Assembly (NCBI GenBank): GCA_949825025.1
Contig: OX463780.1
Span: 21,656,356 to 21,720,355, forward strand
DNA: 64,000 nt
Reading direction: 5' to 3'
Source of the DNA: Siphlonurus alternatus
Lineage: Eukaryota; Arthropoda; Insecta; Ephemeroptera; Siphlonuridae
The notes below the pieces were generated by a model, which saw only the letters and a program-made list of their open reading frames with translations, did not search any database and was not told where the DNA came from. Position numbers and translations under genes: made by a program. Shown here piece after piece: positions 48,301-58,888 of the stretch. Numbering within the stretch: position 1 is the stretch's first letter; every line of letters begins with the position of its first letter.

Positions 48301-51300
48301 AACAAAACCATAGTGTTAATAACATTTTTAAAAATCTAGTTAATACACTACCAATTAGTTGATTGGATGCTATAAGTTTCGCACAATTTTGCTTTCTTAT
48401 AAAAGCTTTTCATTTTAATATTGTTTATCCAATTTGAAAGCTAACATTCCCAAAAATGTAGAGGCACACTGGCAGGTGCTAGAGAGTATTATAATAACAA
48501 TATTTTAATACTTTTCTTGTTAATGTTCTCTGTAACCTGTATGTACTGATATAATATTTTAATTTAGAGCTAAAAGAAGTTAAATTGGCTTGAATATTCA
48601 CAACGCTTGAATCTCTACTGTAACTTAAACTATTTTCTGTGTTATCAGGGCTCCGGTGACGTCAAGTACCACTTGGGCACGTACATCGAGCGTCTCAATC
48701 GAATGACCAACAAAAACATCCGTCTGGCGGTGGTGGCCAACCCCTCCCACTTGGAGGCTTGTGACCCAATAGTGCAGGGCAAAACTCGTGCAGAGCAGTT
48801 CTACCGTGGAGACGGGGAGGGCAAGAAGGTAATCTCATCCTGCTTTTTAGTAAATACTCATGGTCATTTGTCTTTAATGACAACTTAATAGAGGCATTGA
48901 TCTCAGATCTGGTTGTCTTAGAATTTTTTTTAAGGTTCATGTTTTTTTAAATGTAAATTACAAGTTAAGTGATGTCAAGTAAGTTTTATCACTTCTAAAT
49001 TTGGTTAATTAAATTTGGTACATCCTTCTCTAAGCTGTTCTGCTTTTGAACTAATACATTCTCTGTAAATTCTTCAAACTCTGCTAGGGCTGCGAATATA
49101 TATTTTTTTTTGTGTTTAATCATTTCACTTGCCACCAGGTGATGTCAATGCTACTTCACGGTGACGCAGCCTTCTGCGGCCAAGGCATTGTGTATGAGAC
49201 CTTCCACTTGGCAGATCTGCCCGACTACACCACGCACGGCACCATCCACGTTGTTGTTAACAATCAGATTGGCTTCACCACGGATCCGCGCCACTCCAGG
49301 TCTTCACCCTACTGCACTGGTACGTGGTGCATACTACAATCTTGTGGTTAAGGATGAATCTCAGTAGGTTGATATCTCGCAATTGTAGCGCCTGAATGCA
49401 ACAAGACTTGCAGGGGACTTAGAACTCACCATCAATAGGTGGCATACAAATTTTGAAGCGAATCTGCCATATCAGTTTTGTGAAAACTGAGGTAGAAGTT
49501 TAACATTGGCCTTACGGACGAAAACTGAAAATGGAGCTGTTGTAAGAAATCTTCAAGACTGAATTTGCTAAAACCAAAAGCGATTAAGTTTTAGAGCATT
49601 CTCGATTTTTTTTTGTTAAATTTATTTCATTCAATTCGTTTGCAGGGAAATATTCTTTGACTCCGAAGTACTGTAACTGAGATTAATCGTTAATGTATTT
49701 TACTATTTTTACTTCACAGTAATTTAATATTTGAACTCTTAAAATGACAGACAAATTAATAAAGACAGATAAATGTCTTCCTTTTCTCTGATTTATTTAT
49801 TTATTAATGCACACATCTTTCAAAAAAAGAAAAGCTCTACTACATTTATTTTAACACAGTTAACTGAGTTTTTTATTTTTACTGTAAAATCTTTGTAAAA
49901 TATTAATGTGATTTATGTGTTGGCTACGATGATATTAGAGACAATTTTTTGATTATTTTATGATTTGTTTTGATAGTAGATTCTGAGCCAATGTTAATAT
50001 TTCATTTTTATGTATGTGTGCAAATTTAAGACTAGAGCTTGCAAAAACTTGTTAAAAGTTTTTATCAGCTTAAACTAAGCAATGTAAGATATAATTTTCC
50101 ATTTTTAACTTTTTGGTGTTCATGATAATAATCAGAATATTAGCTAATAATTCCATTCTCTCCGACTTCCCAGATGTTGCCCGTGTGGTGAACGCTCCAA
50201 TCTTCCATGTGAACTCTGACGACCCTGAGTCTGTGATGCACGTGTGTAATGTTGCCGCAGAGTGGCGAGCAACCTTCCACAAGGATGTCGTCGTGGACAT
50301 TGTATGTATTATCACCTAGTGTTGGTTATTAAGCTGGCAATGATGATTTTTGTGACAATTTTGATATTTTTATGATTTTATTTGATAGTAGATTCTGAGC
50401 CTGCATCAATTTTTTTAAAATATATAGTTGTAAGATCCTGTGCTTAAATAAAGATCCTCTTAAGATAAATGATTATATATATATATATATTATATATATA
50501 TATATATATATTTAGAATTTTGAGGCAAGAATTTAAGATGTGCTTGAACAGTTTTTCCCCTTGCTTGATATTTGTTTCTTTTTAGCTTATAACTACTTTT
50601 ATTTTTCTTTCATATTTAAGAAATTTATGTGCACAATTTAAGTTTTTAATGAAGACTATAAAAGACTTATGTAAGAAATGTTCCATTAAATGCACCTCGC
50701 TGACTCTATTCTCATTGCAGGTGTCATACCGTCGCAATGGCCACAACGAGATTGATGAGCCGATGTTCACGCAGCCGTTAATGTACCGTAAGATCAAGAA
50801 TACCAAGCCTGGCTTGGACCTGTACGCAGACAAGCTGATCAAAGAGGGTGTTGTCACTCCAGAGGAGGTCAAGGTGAGCCCTTCGTCCTGCTGAGATCAG
50901 TGCTTTCATTTGGGGAATGCTGAATTAAATTAATACTTAAGACAGGAAAATTTAAATATATACTTTGTAATGAAATTTTAGATGTTAATTACAGGACTCA
51001 TTAAGGTAATTTACGTCAGTATGTATTTTAATTTTCATCATTCAATTGATATGATAATTTAATATGTATGTTGATTGTACATATTATAATTTGGCTATGA
51101 TGATATTTGTGACTCTTTTTTTGATAATTTTATGATTTATTTTGATAGTAGATTCTGAGCCTTTATTACATTACAAAGAAAAAGCTACAGCAAAACATTC
51201 TGGCAAGGTCTTATTGTCTTTTCTTGTAGGATGTTCATGACAAGTATGAGAAGATCTGTGAGGAGGCTTACCAGAATGCCCGTAAGGAGACTCACATCAA

Positions 51301-54300
51301 GTACAAGGACTGGTTAGATTCACCGTGGTCTGGCTTCTTTGAGGGTAAGGACCCTCTCAAGGTGTCTCCCACTGGAATCAAGGAGGACACGCTCACCCAC
51401 ATTGGCAAGCGCTTCTCCTCTCCTCCTCCCAACGCTGCAGAGTTTGTCATCCACAGAGGTAAGGAAGTGCAGAGTTAAGTGCCTGTGTGACAAAGCTAAT
51501 GCTGGAATGTGACAGGTCTGGAGAGGATCCTCAAGGCTCGTCTGGAAATGGTGGAGGGCAGGAGTGTAGACTGGGCCCTTGGCGAGGCCATGGCCTTCGG
51601 CTCTCTGCTCAAAGAGGGCATCCACGTACGTCTGAGCGGTCAAGATGTGGAGCGTGGAACCTTCAGGTGAGTGTCTGAAAAGTCTGCACAAATTTCAATT
51701 ACAAACTCTTAGGTTTGGGAAAAAACATCATGGTCAAAGTAGAAGAAACAATGTTGTTATTTTTGTTTACAATTTTTTAAAACTTTCAAACCCAAGTAGC
51801 TATACAGAATGTATCAGCAAACAAAATTTTAACATTCCCCCCAAAACCTTGAAAATGTACACTTCATTCAAATATAAATGTCTGATCCAGACATGTTAAA
51901 GTATAGCTGGATTGGACATTTTTATTTGAGTGGAGTGTACAGTAAGTACATACCACTGTGCTGATATTGGCTATGATGATAATTGAGACACTTTTTTGAT
52001 TATCCAGTGATTTATTTTGATAGTAGATTCTGAGCCTTTAGTTTTTTTACTACATCAAAAACATTTTAATAGTTTGTATGTAGATACTGTATAAAGAGAA
52101 AGTATTTTAGTTTTAATTTGCTTTGATTTTTAACAATTTTATACTGTACTTGCTACATCTTCAAAATTTGTCTTTGAAACTGCACATCCTCCTTATTAGT
52201 TTTGGCAGTGCAAGCTAAGCCACCTCCCTTGACATGTACTGACAAGCCTTGGTGATCTTGCAGCCATCGCCATCATGTGCTGCACCACCAGAACGTGGAC
52301 AAGGCCACCTATCGCCCACTCTGCTTCCTCTACCCTGACCAGGCACCTTACACCGTCTGCAACAGCTCACTCTCTGAGTTTGGAGTTGTTGGTGAGTCAT
52401 TAACTTTAGCAGATTTTTCATTTTATTTTCAACCACAAGTAGATTGTGGGTGTGTACTATGTATGACTTGACTTGTATTACTATTTGTTTTTTGTGCAGG
52501 CTTTGAACTGGGCTACTCGATGACCAACCCTAATGCTCTGGTGTGCTGGGAAGCACAGTTTGGAGACTTCAACAACACAGCACAGTGCATCATCGACCAG
52601 TTCATCTCATCTGGACAGGCCAAGTGGGTGCGACAGTCAGGACTTGTCATGCTGCTGCCTCACGGACTCGAGGGAATGGTGAGTCTTCGCCAAACAAGAC
52701 ATTGAAATATTGGTTGCATGGTGTTGCTTGTGTTGATAAAAATACAGTAGCATGTTAAACTAATTCATTGATACTTATTTCACTAAATTGCACTATAGAT
52801 AGCTATAGATAGAGGCTATGATGATATTTGTGACAATTTCTTTGATTATTCTATGATTTATTTTGATAGTAGATTCTGAGCCTTTATTATTTTATAAGCT
52901 TAATGACATGAAGATGTAAGACTTTGCACGGTCCAATTGCCTTTCTTGTAGTGCTTTTTTTGCTCTCATTTTTGTTTTGATTTCTCAGTGAATCAAATGG
53001 AAAATTTCTTTTTTATGAAATGTAAGGATATTGTCTCTCGTCTGCAATAATGAGCTATGTGCCTACCACGAATAATGAGATTAACGAGCTCTCTGCTTTT
53101 TTTGGTGAGCATAATTATGAGCTGTAAATCAATATAAAGTAAAGCTCATAAGTGTGCTCACCTGAAAAAGCAGATAGCTCATTATTGCCACAAAATCATA
53201 TTGGTTCAATTTTCATGATTGATTATAATTTTGACTTATTTTTTAATTATCTATAGGTTCTCTATAAGCTAATCTGTGTGTTGCTTGTTTTGTGACTGAC
53301 CCTGACTTGATTGCAGGGCCCCGAGCACTCAAGCGCCCGACTGGAGAGGTTCCTGCAGATGTCCTCTGACGACCCCGACTACTTCCCTCCCGAAAGCGAG
53401 GAATTCGCCGTACGACAACTTCACGACATCAACTGGATTGTAAGTCTATGTCTTCTGTGAGCTTTCTGGTTCTCTGATGAAATAATATACTGATTATGAT
53501 AATTTAACCATTGCAAAATGGTTGTAGCACAACATTAAAATGCAATGAAAACCCCTTCCAAGCATGAATCAAGACAGTAGATCGATGTTATCATAGGATA
53601 CCTATCACGTTACAGATCTTAGTTAATGTGTAGATTCGACTGCACCGGTCGCCATCTTGGATATTTTTAACCCATCAGACATACATGGTGACAGTCTGTC
53701 TGAAGTTAGGTGCCGTCGATTCTAGTGGTAAACTAAGATCTGCTATACTGAAGAACACCTATTACAAAGTGAGGCTTTTTATTTTAGTGCATTTTTCATA
53801 TATTTCAGGGGGGTTTTACTAATTTTTATTTTTAGTTTACAGAAAGAAAAGAAAAAAAAATTAATTGCCAAGCCTTTAAGTTTACTACTCATCAACCCTA
53901 ACTACCTAACCAACTTGTTTGCAAGATGTAACGTAATGTCTCTGTGTACAGGTGGCCAACTGTTCGACGCCAGCCAACTACTTCCACATTCTACGCCGCC
54001 AGATTGCGCTGCCCTTCCGTAAGCCTCTGATCCTCATGACACCCAAGTCTCTGCTGCGTCACCCTGAGGCCAAGTCCAGCTTTGACGAAATGACTGAGAA
54101 GACAGAGTTCCAGAGGTAGGGGAATCCCCAAACGCTTCTTATCTGTTAAAAAAAAATGTATTAAAAAAATTAATCATATATGTATATTCATACAAGAGGG
54201 TATAGTTACCTAAATTCTGTTACTTTTTAAGTGGAGGTTCAGATGCATTTATGTAGTTTGTTTTTTATTTGACTTGCTTGACAAAGAACAGTTCTCATTG

Positions 54301-54586
54301 TGTTGAGAGGTGTACATTTTATTCATTTAACATGCATTATAGGTACATTTAATTTGAGATCCACTTCATCTTTTTATATAACTTAGGCTAATGATGTGAA
54401 TAACTTTGGTGCTCATTTTGTGTACTATACTGTACACTATCGGTATTTTGTAGAGTGATTTTGTGTGCTACCTTAAATGTTATAATGCTGAGTTACAATC
54501 TAGACATGATTTAGAAAAAACAAACAAACAAAACTATTAATATTGTTTTATTTGGTGCTATTTTAAACGTAATATTTAGCTCAGTG

Positions 54587-54618
<32 letters not shown>

Positions 54619-56998
54619 AATGTACCATGCTAATGATAATCTTAATTAATTCCTTAATTCCTAATAAATTGCAATTCTTTGAACTCACTGGTACGTCTGA
54701 CCTATTACAGGTCTGTTTCCTGAGTAGGACAAAAGGAAGTTGAGTATATTAACTAAACCTTGTGTATATGCAGGGTGATCCCAGAGATGGGAACGGCCAG
54801 CGAAGACCCCTCGTCGGTTAAGAAGATTGTCTTCTGCACGGGCAAGGTGTTCTATGACATCCGGAAGGCTCGCGCTGCCAAGGGGCTTGACAAGGATATT
54901 GCCATTGCCAGGGTGGAGCAGGTGAACATTATTTCTTTTAAATAAATGATTACTGAAAAACGGGCTGAATGAAATGAAATATTTCAATGAATATATATTA
55001 TGCTAATATTGTCTACCTGATAGGCTAGTGGTCTCTGTAAATTATGCTGATAACCACTAATTTGGTCATGATTACATTCTGCTATTGTGCCATATTTTCA
55101 TTTCTGTCAGTTGTTAAAATTTACATGTGTCACGACTAACCAGCAGAATTTTTTTTTGTCACCACTTTATATTCCTACTAACTCAACAATTATTTATAAA
55201 TTATGTTTTCCTTTATATGGTTTCTAGCAAGTTGTCTTAAGACAAAACGCAAATTTATTTTGGATAACTCATGAGTGCTTCTTTGTTGCCACCAGATCTC
55301 TCCGTTCCCGTTCGACCTGGTGAAGCATGAGTGTGCCAAGTACCCGAACGCTGCCCTGTGCTGGGCACAAGAGGAGCACAAGAACCAAGGGGCGTGGAGC
55401 TATGTGCAGCCACGCTTCCACACTGCCCTCAACCACTCCCGTGACATCACGTGAGTGCTGTTCTGTGTCACTTTCAATCCTGCTTGGCTTTCTGTTTAAC
55501 CTCTCCCCAAGCTTGCATGCATTCCTTATTTGCTTTTAATTTCTATTAACACAATACAATCTTCATTTTGCTTTATGACAGTTAGGATACAATTAATATG
55601 AACTTTGAAGTATTTGCTCTAAAAAAATGCCTTTTACATGTTATCTTATAAAAAAAAAAAGTTAAACAAATAAAACATAAATAGGTAATATTGCTTATTT
55701 TTTATTCCCATATTTTATTTTTTGATAACTGCATGCATGGTCGCAAGTTTGTTGGTCAGTGCCCCAGTAACTGAGATTTGTGCTATGTAAGTCAAAATCC
55801 CAATAACCAAGGGTTCCTCCTTGTATGTACAGTGCCAGAACGAGCAGAGGGGAATCTGCAGGCATGCTTAGCGCATTAGCTCGGTTGTTTGGTCGCACTG
55901 AACCCAAGGAGGCGAAGCCACAAGTAGATGTTGTGGAACGACCTAAGATGAGGCTCATTAGGTGAGGGCACTGTGCCTGCTTTTCATACTTTTATCTTGC
56001 CATCTTTAGTTTATATGCTCCTCCTGCATGTTCTATTTTTTTTTTCTTTCTTCTTTCTTTGTTATTTTTAATTATTTTATTAGCGCTTTGTAGATCAGTG
56101 GAGGTCTTGCAAGTATTAAATAAGAAGTACCTTTGATAATATTGATGGTCGTCTGACAACAGCATAGCTGGTTTTTCAGCAACTAATAACTTACCTCAAT
56201 CACAATGTATGTTTTTGTCAAGTAAAATTGTTCTGGTAATTAATAAACACTATAGAGTAATGACAGACGATCATCAATTTCTAACAAATTGAGGTATCCT
56301 CCAGAAATTAAAAGTTCCTCGCTGCATAGCGAACAAAAAAAAAAAAAAAAAAATGTTGCTCCAGTAAATGTCTCTCTTTACTCTCTTTAGAACAAAAAAA
56401 ATATATTAATAGTTTAAGGGCGTAAGGCCACCTATGGCCACGGGGAATTTAAATTTTGAATTTAAAAATTGGTTTCATCTACGACAATGAAATTTTTACT
56501 GCATATCAAAAGTGTCAATGTCCATACCTTAATTCAGTTTCAAGTCGATACTCTAAAAACTCTGCCCGTAAGAAAATAAAAACCAATTTGTCAAGAGATG
56601 GCGCTGTCTACCCCGTGGCCTTAGGTGGCCTTGCACCCTTAAGCCCTTGTCAGTCAGCATGTTCCCTGGCAAAATGGTCTTGTGTCATAATTAACGTAAG
56701 ATTAGAATTTTAGCGGCTATCTCAAAATTGCCCTTTTACATTATCCACTTACTTATATAATCTATAGAAAGCAAATTTTTTGCTGAAACTATCCTTCTAA
56801 GTCCTCAAGGAATTATCATTACAGAAATTAATAATCAGTCATCTGAAGTGTCTCACAAACAATTCTTGTCTTACTGACATTCATGTTCCATTTGACAGGT
56901 ATGCTGGACGCCCAACTGCCGCCTCTCCGGCCACGGGCAGCAAGATGCAGCACTACAAGGAGCAAGCTCAGATGCAGGAGGACGCCCTTGCTCTGTGA
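30315..56998 (+). CDS. OGDH: 2-oxoglutarate dehydrogenase E1 component, mitochondrial
   Basis: Exons: 30315-30557, 39332-39544, then 42173-42293 (3a) or 44276-44378 (3b), 47095-47350, 47763-47997, 48649-48828, 49139-49319, 50174-50301, 50721-50873, 51230-51458, 51516-51666, 52264-52391, 52500-52678, 53317-53439, 53952-54115, 54774-54921, 55296-55450, cassette 55833-55961, 56899-56998. With 3b and without the cassette the product is 1022 residues (human 1023). It is the thiamine-diphosphate E1 that decarboxylates 2-oxoglutarate and passes succinyl groups to E2 in the TCA cycle. The first 60 residues look like a mitochondrial targeting sequence (R, S, A-rich, few acids). [17 protein letters not shown] is the E1 N-terminal signature. 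Motifs: [11 protein letters not shown] (316-326); GDAAF (418-422) with NNQ 32 residues on, the ThDP/Mg motif; [18 protein letters not shown]; and [17 protein letters not shown]. Intron 1 is 8.8 kb. Introns 7-13 carry snoRNA genes. Confidence 0.95.
33159..33424. mobile_element. Foldback MITE, termini AGGC..GTCGCAGACAGAATCGCAT
   Basis: Two arms of about 130 bases, nearly reverse complements, meet at a central AGAACCGGTTCT. Both outer ends carry GTCGCAGACAGAATCGCAT. TA (or TAA/TTA) flanks each end. No coding capacity. The whole element is one long hairpin in OGDH intron 1. Superfamily not certain (PIF/ISL2EU or Tc1-like by ends). Confidence 0.65.
34869..34946. repeat. Perfect 36-bp hairpin with 6-nt loop
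   Basis: 34869-34904 and 34911-34946 are exact reverse complements of each other, separated by CAGGAC. The arms start CATGCAGGTATTAATTGC. No target duplication or known RNA family recognised. OGDH intron 1. Confidence 0.8.
35226..35448. mobile_element. PIF/Harbinger-like MITE (TTA target)
   Basis: Inverted ends of about 90 bases with mismatches; the outermost AGGTGCTTTTCCATGGA is perfect on both sides. TTA at 35223-35225 and 35449-35451. 223 bp, non-coding. Confidence 0.65.
42173..42293 (+). CDS. OGDH: OGDH alternative exon 3a
   Basis: Phase 0 in, phase 1 out, 121 bases, CAG acceptor and GTAAGG donor. Encodes [20 protein letters not shown] and 20 further residues. It is homologous to exon 3b (RGHH-A--DPLGI---ADL), and both end phase 1. 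Joining both in series would shift the frame, so 3a and 3b must be alternatives. The acidic motif present in 3b reads ADLHDAF here. A roughly 75-bp imperfect duplication of the acceptor region (42035-42095 and 42108-42172) lies just upstream. Confidence 0.85.
43225..43571. mobile_element. Foldback element with TTAA target, piggyBac-like
   Basis: 347 bp flanked by TTAA (43221-43224, 43572-43575). The two arms of about 165 bases are near-perfect reverse complements with a short central loop (about 43390-43410). Ends are GGGTAAGGTAACGCCACC. It lies between OGDH exons 3a and 3b. TTAA plus a GGG/CCC end fits a piggyBac-type MITE. Confidence 0.75.
44276..44378 (+). CDS. OGDH: OGDH alternative exon 3b
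   Basis: Phase 0 in, phase 1 out, 103 bases. Encodes [20 protein letters not shown] then [14 protein letters not shown]. The ADLDDR segment aligns with the vertebrate DADLDS region implicated in calcium sensitivity of the enzyme. This version is closest to the usual animal sequence. Confidence 0.88.
49920..49991 (+). ncRNA. C/D-box snoRNA, copy 1 (OGDH intron 7)
   Basis: Terminal stem TTGGCT/AGCCAA (49920-49925, 49986-49991), box C as CGATGA (one off consensus), box D CTGA (49983-49986). The segment before box D, GATAGTAGATT, is shared by all five copies. The substituted box C may weaken this copy. Confidence 0.65.
50336..50401 (+). ncRNA. C/D-box snoRNA, copy 2 (OGDH intron 8)
   Basis: Box C TGATGA (50341-50346), box D CTGA (50395-50398), short GGC/GCC stem, same GATAGTAGATT guide before box D. 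The interior differs from the other copies. Confidence 0.72.
50472..50511 (+). repeat. (TA)n microsatellite
   Basis: About 40 bases of TA with one interruption, OGDH intron 8, after snoRNA copy 2. Confidence 0.85.
51093..51161 (+). ncRNA. C/D-box snoRNA, copy 3 (OGDH intron 9)
   Basis: GGCT/AGCC terminal stem, box C TGATGA (51098-51103), box D CTGA (51155-51158), same guide. It ends 68 bases before the exon 10 acceptor, a typical position for an intronic snoRNA. Confidence 0.8.
51969..52036 (+). ncRNA. C/D-box snoRNA, copy 4 (OGDH intron 11)
   Basis: GGCT/AGCC stem, box C TGATGA (51974-51979), box D CTGA (52030-52033), same guide GATAGTAGATT. Confidence 0.8.
52814..52882 (+). ncRNA. C/D-box snoRNA, copy 5 (OGDH intron 13)
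   Basis: GGCT/AGCC stem, box C TGATGA (52819-52824), box D CTGA (52876-52879), same guide. Very similar to copy 3. Confidence 0.8.
53044..53188. repeat. Foldback repeat in OGDH intron 13
   Basis: Inner arms 53086-53123 and 53143-53180 (GAGCT-TCTGCTTTTT-GGTGAGC and its complement, several mismatches); outer GCAATAATGAGCT (53044-53056) pairs with AGCTCATTATTGC (53176-53188). Probably a decayed MITE. Confidence 0.5.
53611..53745. repeat. Palindromic MITE-like repeat, copy C
   Basis: Ends TACAGATCTTAGTT and AACTAAGATCTGCTA are inverted; the interior has CGCCATCTTGG and AGACATACATG segments shared with copies A and B. OGDH intron 14. Confidence 0.5.
55833..55961 (+). CDS. OGDH: OGDH cassette exon 18 (43 residues)
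   Basis: 129 bases with good acceptor (ATGTACAG) and donor (GTGAGG), phase 2 in and phase 2 out. It can be skipped without changing the frame: exon 17 ends AC and exon 19 starts G TAT, so skipping gives the usual ..TYAGRP.. join. It encodes [20 protein letters not shown], then a lysine/proline part ending RPKMRLIR. The insert falls just before the conserved YAGR C-terminal segment, at the protein surface by family knowledge. Its basic, serine-rich start could be a phosphorylation or docking site (inference). Confidence 0.7.
56418..56638. mobile_element. TTAA-flanked MITE related to 43225-43571
   Basis: TTAA at 56414-56417 and 56639-56642; inverted ends GGGCGTAAGGCCACCTATGG and (reversed) GGGTGCAAGGCCACCTAAGG. 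221 bp, OGDH intron 18. End sequence resembles the larger foldback in intron 3. Confidence 0.65.
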
Positions 56999-57093
56999 AG
57001 CTGCCCCTCGTAGCCTTGTACAGACCAATCCTCCCTCCCGTCCCTTGTAAATCTGCACCCATCTCCTGCCTGACGAGGCAAATGTTGTCAAAT

Positions 57094-57099
57094 AATAAA
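57094..57099 (+). terminator. OGDH poly(A) signal
   Basis: AATAAA 96 bases after the OGDH stop. Confidence 0.65.
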
Positions 57100-58673
57100 G
57101 ACTCTTATTTTGTACTTACTGTGAGATTTTGTGTATAAGAGTCAAATAGTATGTTAATATTGCTGGCATTATTACCATACAAAGAGCTGAAGTAGCATCT
57201 TTTAAAGAAAGGTATTTATTTTTCTGTTAATACTTTGTTTTCACTCTTTGCTATTTGTAACCCATCTTACAATTGTTAGTTAACACACATTTTTTCTATA
57301 GATAGTTTATTCATATTCTAATCTATAATATTAGTAAATTTATTAGAAAAAAATATTTGACAATGTTTGTCTATATTGTTTATTTTGTTTGCCTAGTAAA
57401 TTTAAATTTGATTTGCTGGCAAGATTCTCAATTCCTAAGTGCTTATTATTATTAATATTATTGATAAATTGCTTCTGTAAATAATTAATTTTAATTGAAG
57501 CAACTTTATTTCATGTTAAGTAGCTTTTAGGTATTACTTAGTAATTTATTTTAACAAGCAGTGGTTATCTGTTTCAATGTAGTTCATAATCAGCCAATTA
57601 TTTTTACTGTTTTTGCAACCTAGAACTGATGATTGTGTCCGCATGCAAATGGGGTGAAGCCAAAGAGCATTGGTGGACAGCTGACTGATCATTAGCAAAT
57701 GTATTTGAATGTCATTTACACTTTTCAACAATTAAAAAAAGTTGTACCTGCACTGAACAGCCTAATTAATAAAAAATACTATTAAAAACTTGGTTATTGT
57801 TTTTTTTGTAATTATAATTGAAAATTGTAACCACGTATTATGTTATGGGCCCACCATTTTTTTTTTTTTTTTTTTCCCCTTACATTCCATATGTTAGCTT
57901 AAAATAAAAGTCAAAATTTGATCAGTGACCTCAAAGGTATACAAAAATAAGTTTATGTGAAGGGCAAGTCATCATAATAAAGAATTTTTTTTGTATGCTA
58001 GTATGTATTTATATATGACTCCTCTGTACTTCAGATAGTCAAGGAAAAAAAATCCTATATACAATAATATTTTGGTGACATAATGTATTGAATATCTTTA
58101 TATTGGCCTTCTAGAAAATAAAGTCAACAATTAAAAATTACATCGCAGAGAAACAGACGAAGTAATGCGCGGGCAATTGAGGCCCACTTACTCTCAGATA
58201 AGCCGTTTTTAAGTCTAGCTGGACCTGTGCTGGACTGCCTTGAGAGGGGTATTGGTGGAGGGGAAATGTTAAGAGATAGAAAAAAACAGTGCTGCCTTCT
58301 GCGCTGATGTACTGGGCAATAATAATACTTGGCATACTGTGAAAAAAATAAACGGGCCTAAAATTTCTGCATGATGCTTTGTCTGTTTGACTGTGATTAC
58401 ATCATCTATAAGACATACACTAGCCTTTATTTTCAACTTGGTTTTCATCATGTCAGGAAAAATTTGGCTGGGATGTGGCTAGTGAAGCTCTTTTGTTAAA
58501 ATATGCCACGGACTGAGAAAATTACAAGCACGACTAAAACCATATTTAATGTGCAATTCAGAGCATTTATTATTATTATTTTTTTTCACCCACCCTTGAC
58601 CATGTGTACAAAGTTATGGATCAGCTAATCATGTTAGGCCAGTAAGATTACGTTGACAGTATTTCCCCAAAAC
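57100..58673. other. Intergenic region between the convergent OGDH and MRPL58
   Basis: AT-rich, with T runs; no gene, RNA gene or repeat family recognised. Confidence 0.6.
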
Positions 58674-58679
58674 TTTATT
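58674..58679 (-). terminator. MRPL58 poly(A) signal candidate
   Basis: AATAAA on the minus strand, about 210 bases beyond the stop codon. Confidence 0.45.
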
Positions 58680-58888
58680 TTATATTCTAGCAGTGTTGTT
58701 AGTCTTCAGTCCTGCTGTCTATGCTTGCAGAGTTAGTCATGAAGAGTGAGACAGGGCTATTGGTGCAATGGGTACACACTGTCCCACTAAATTTGACAGT
58801 GACATATCAGATTGGTCAATACATTGCAGCTAGGCACAGAGATCTAGCCTTAAACCCCAGTTCAAACAAAGGTAAATAAAGAAGGGTC

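Noticed and set aside
48260..48360. TGATGA word in OGDH intron 5 as another snoRNA
   Set aside because: No box D at suitable distance, no terminal stem and no shared guide.
51320..51691. 123-codon antisense frame over OGDH exons 10-11
   Set aside because: Shadow of two real, conserved exons on the plus strand.
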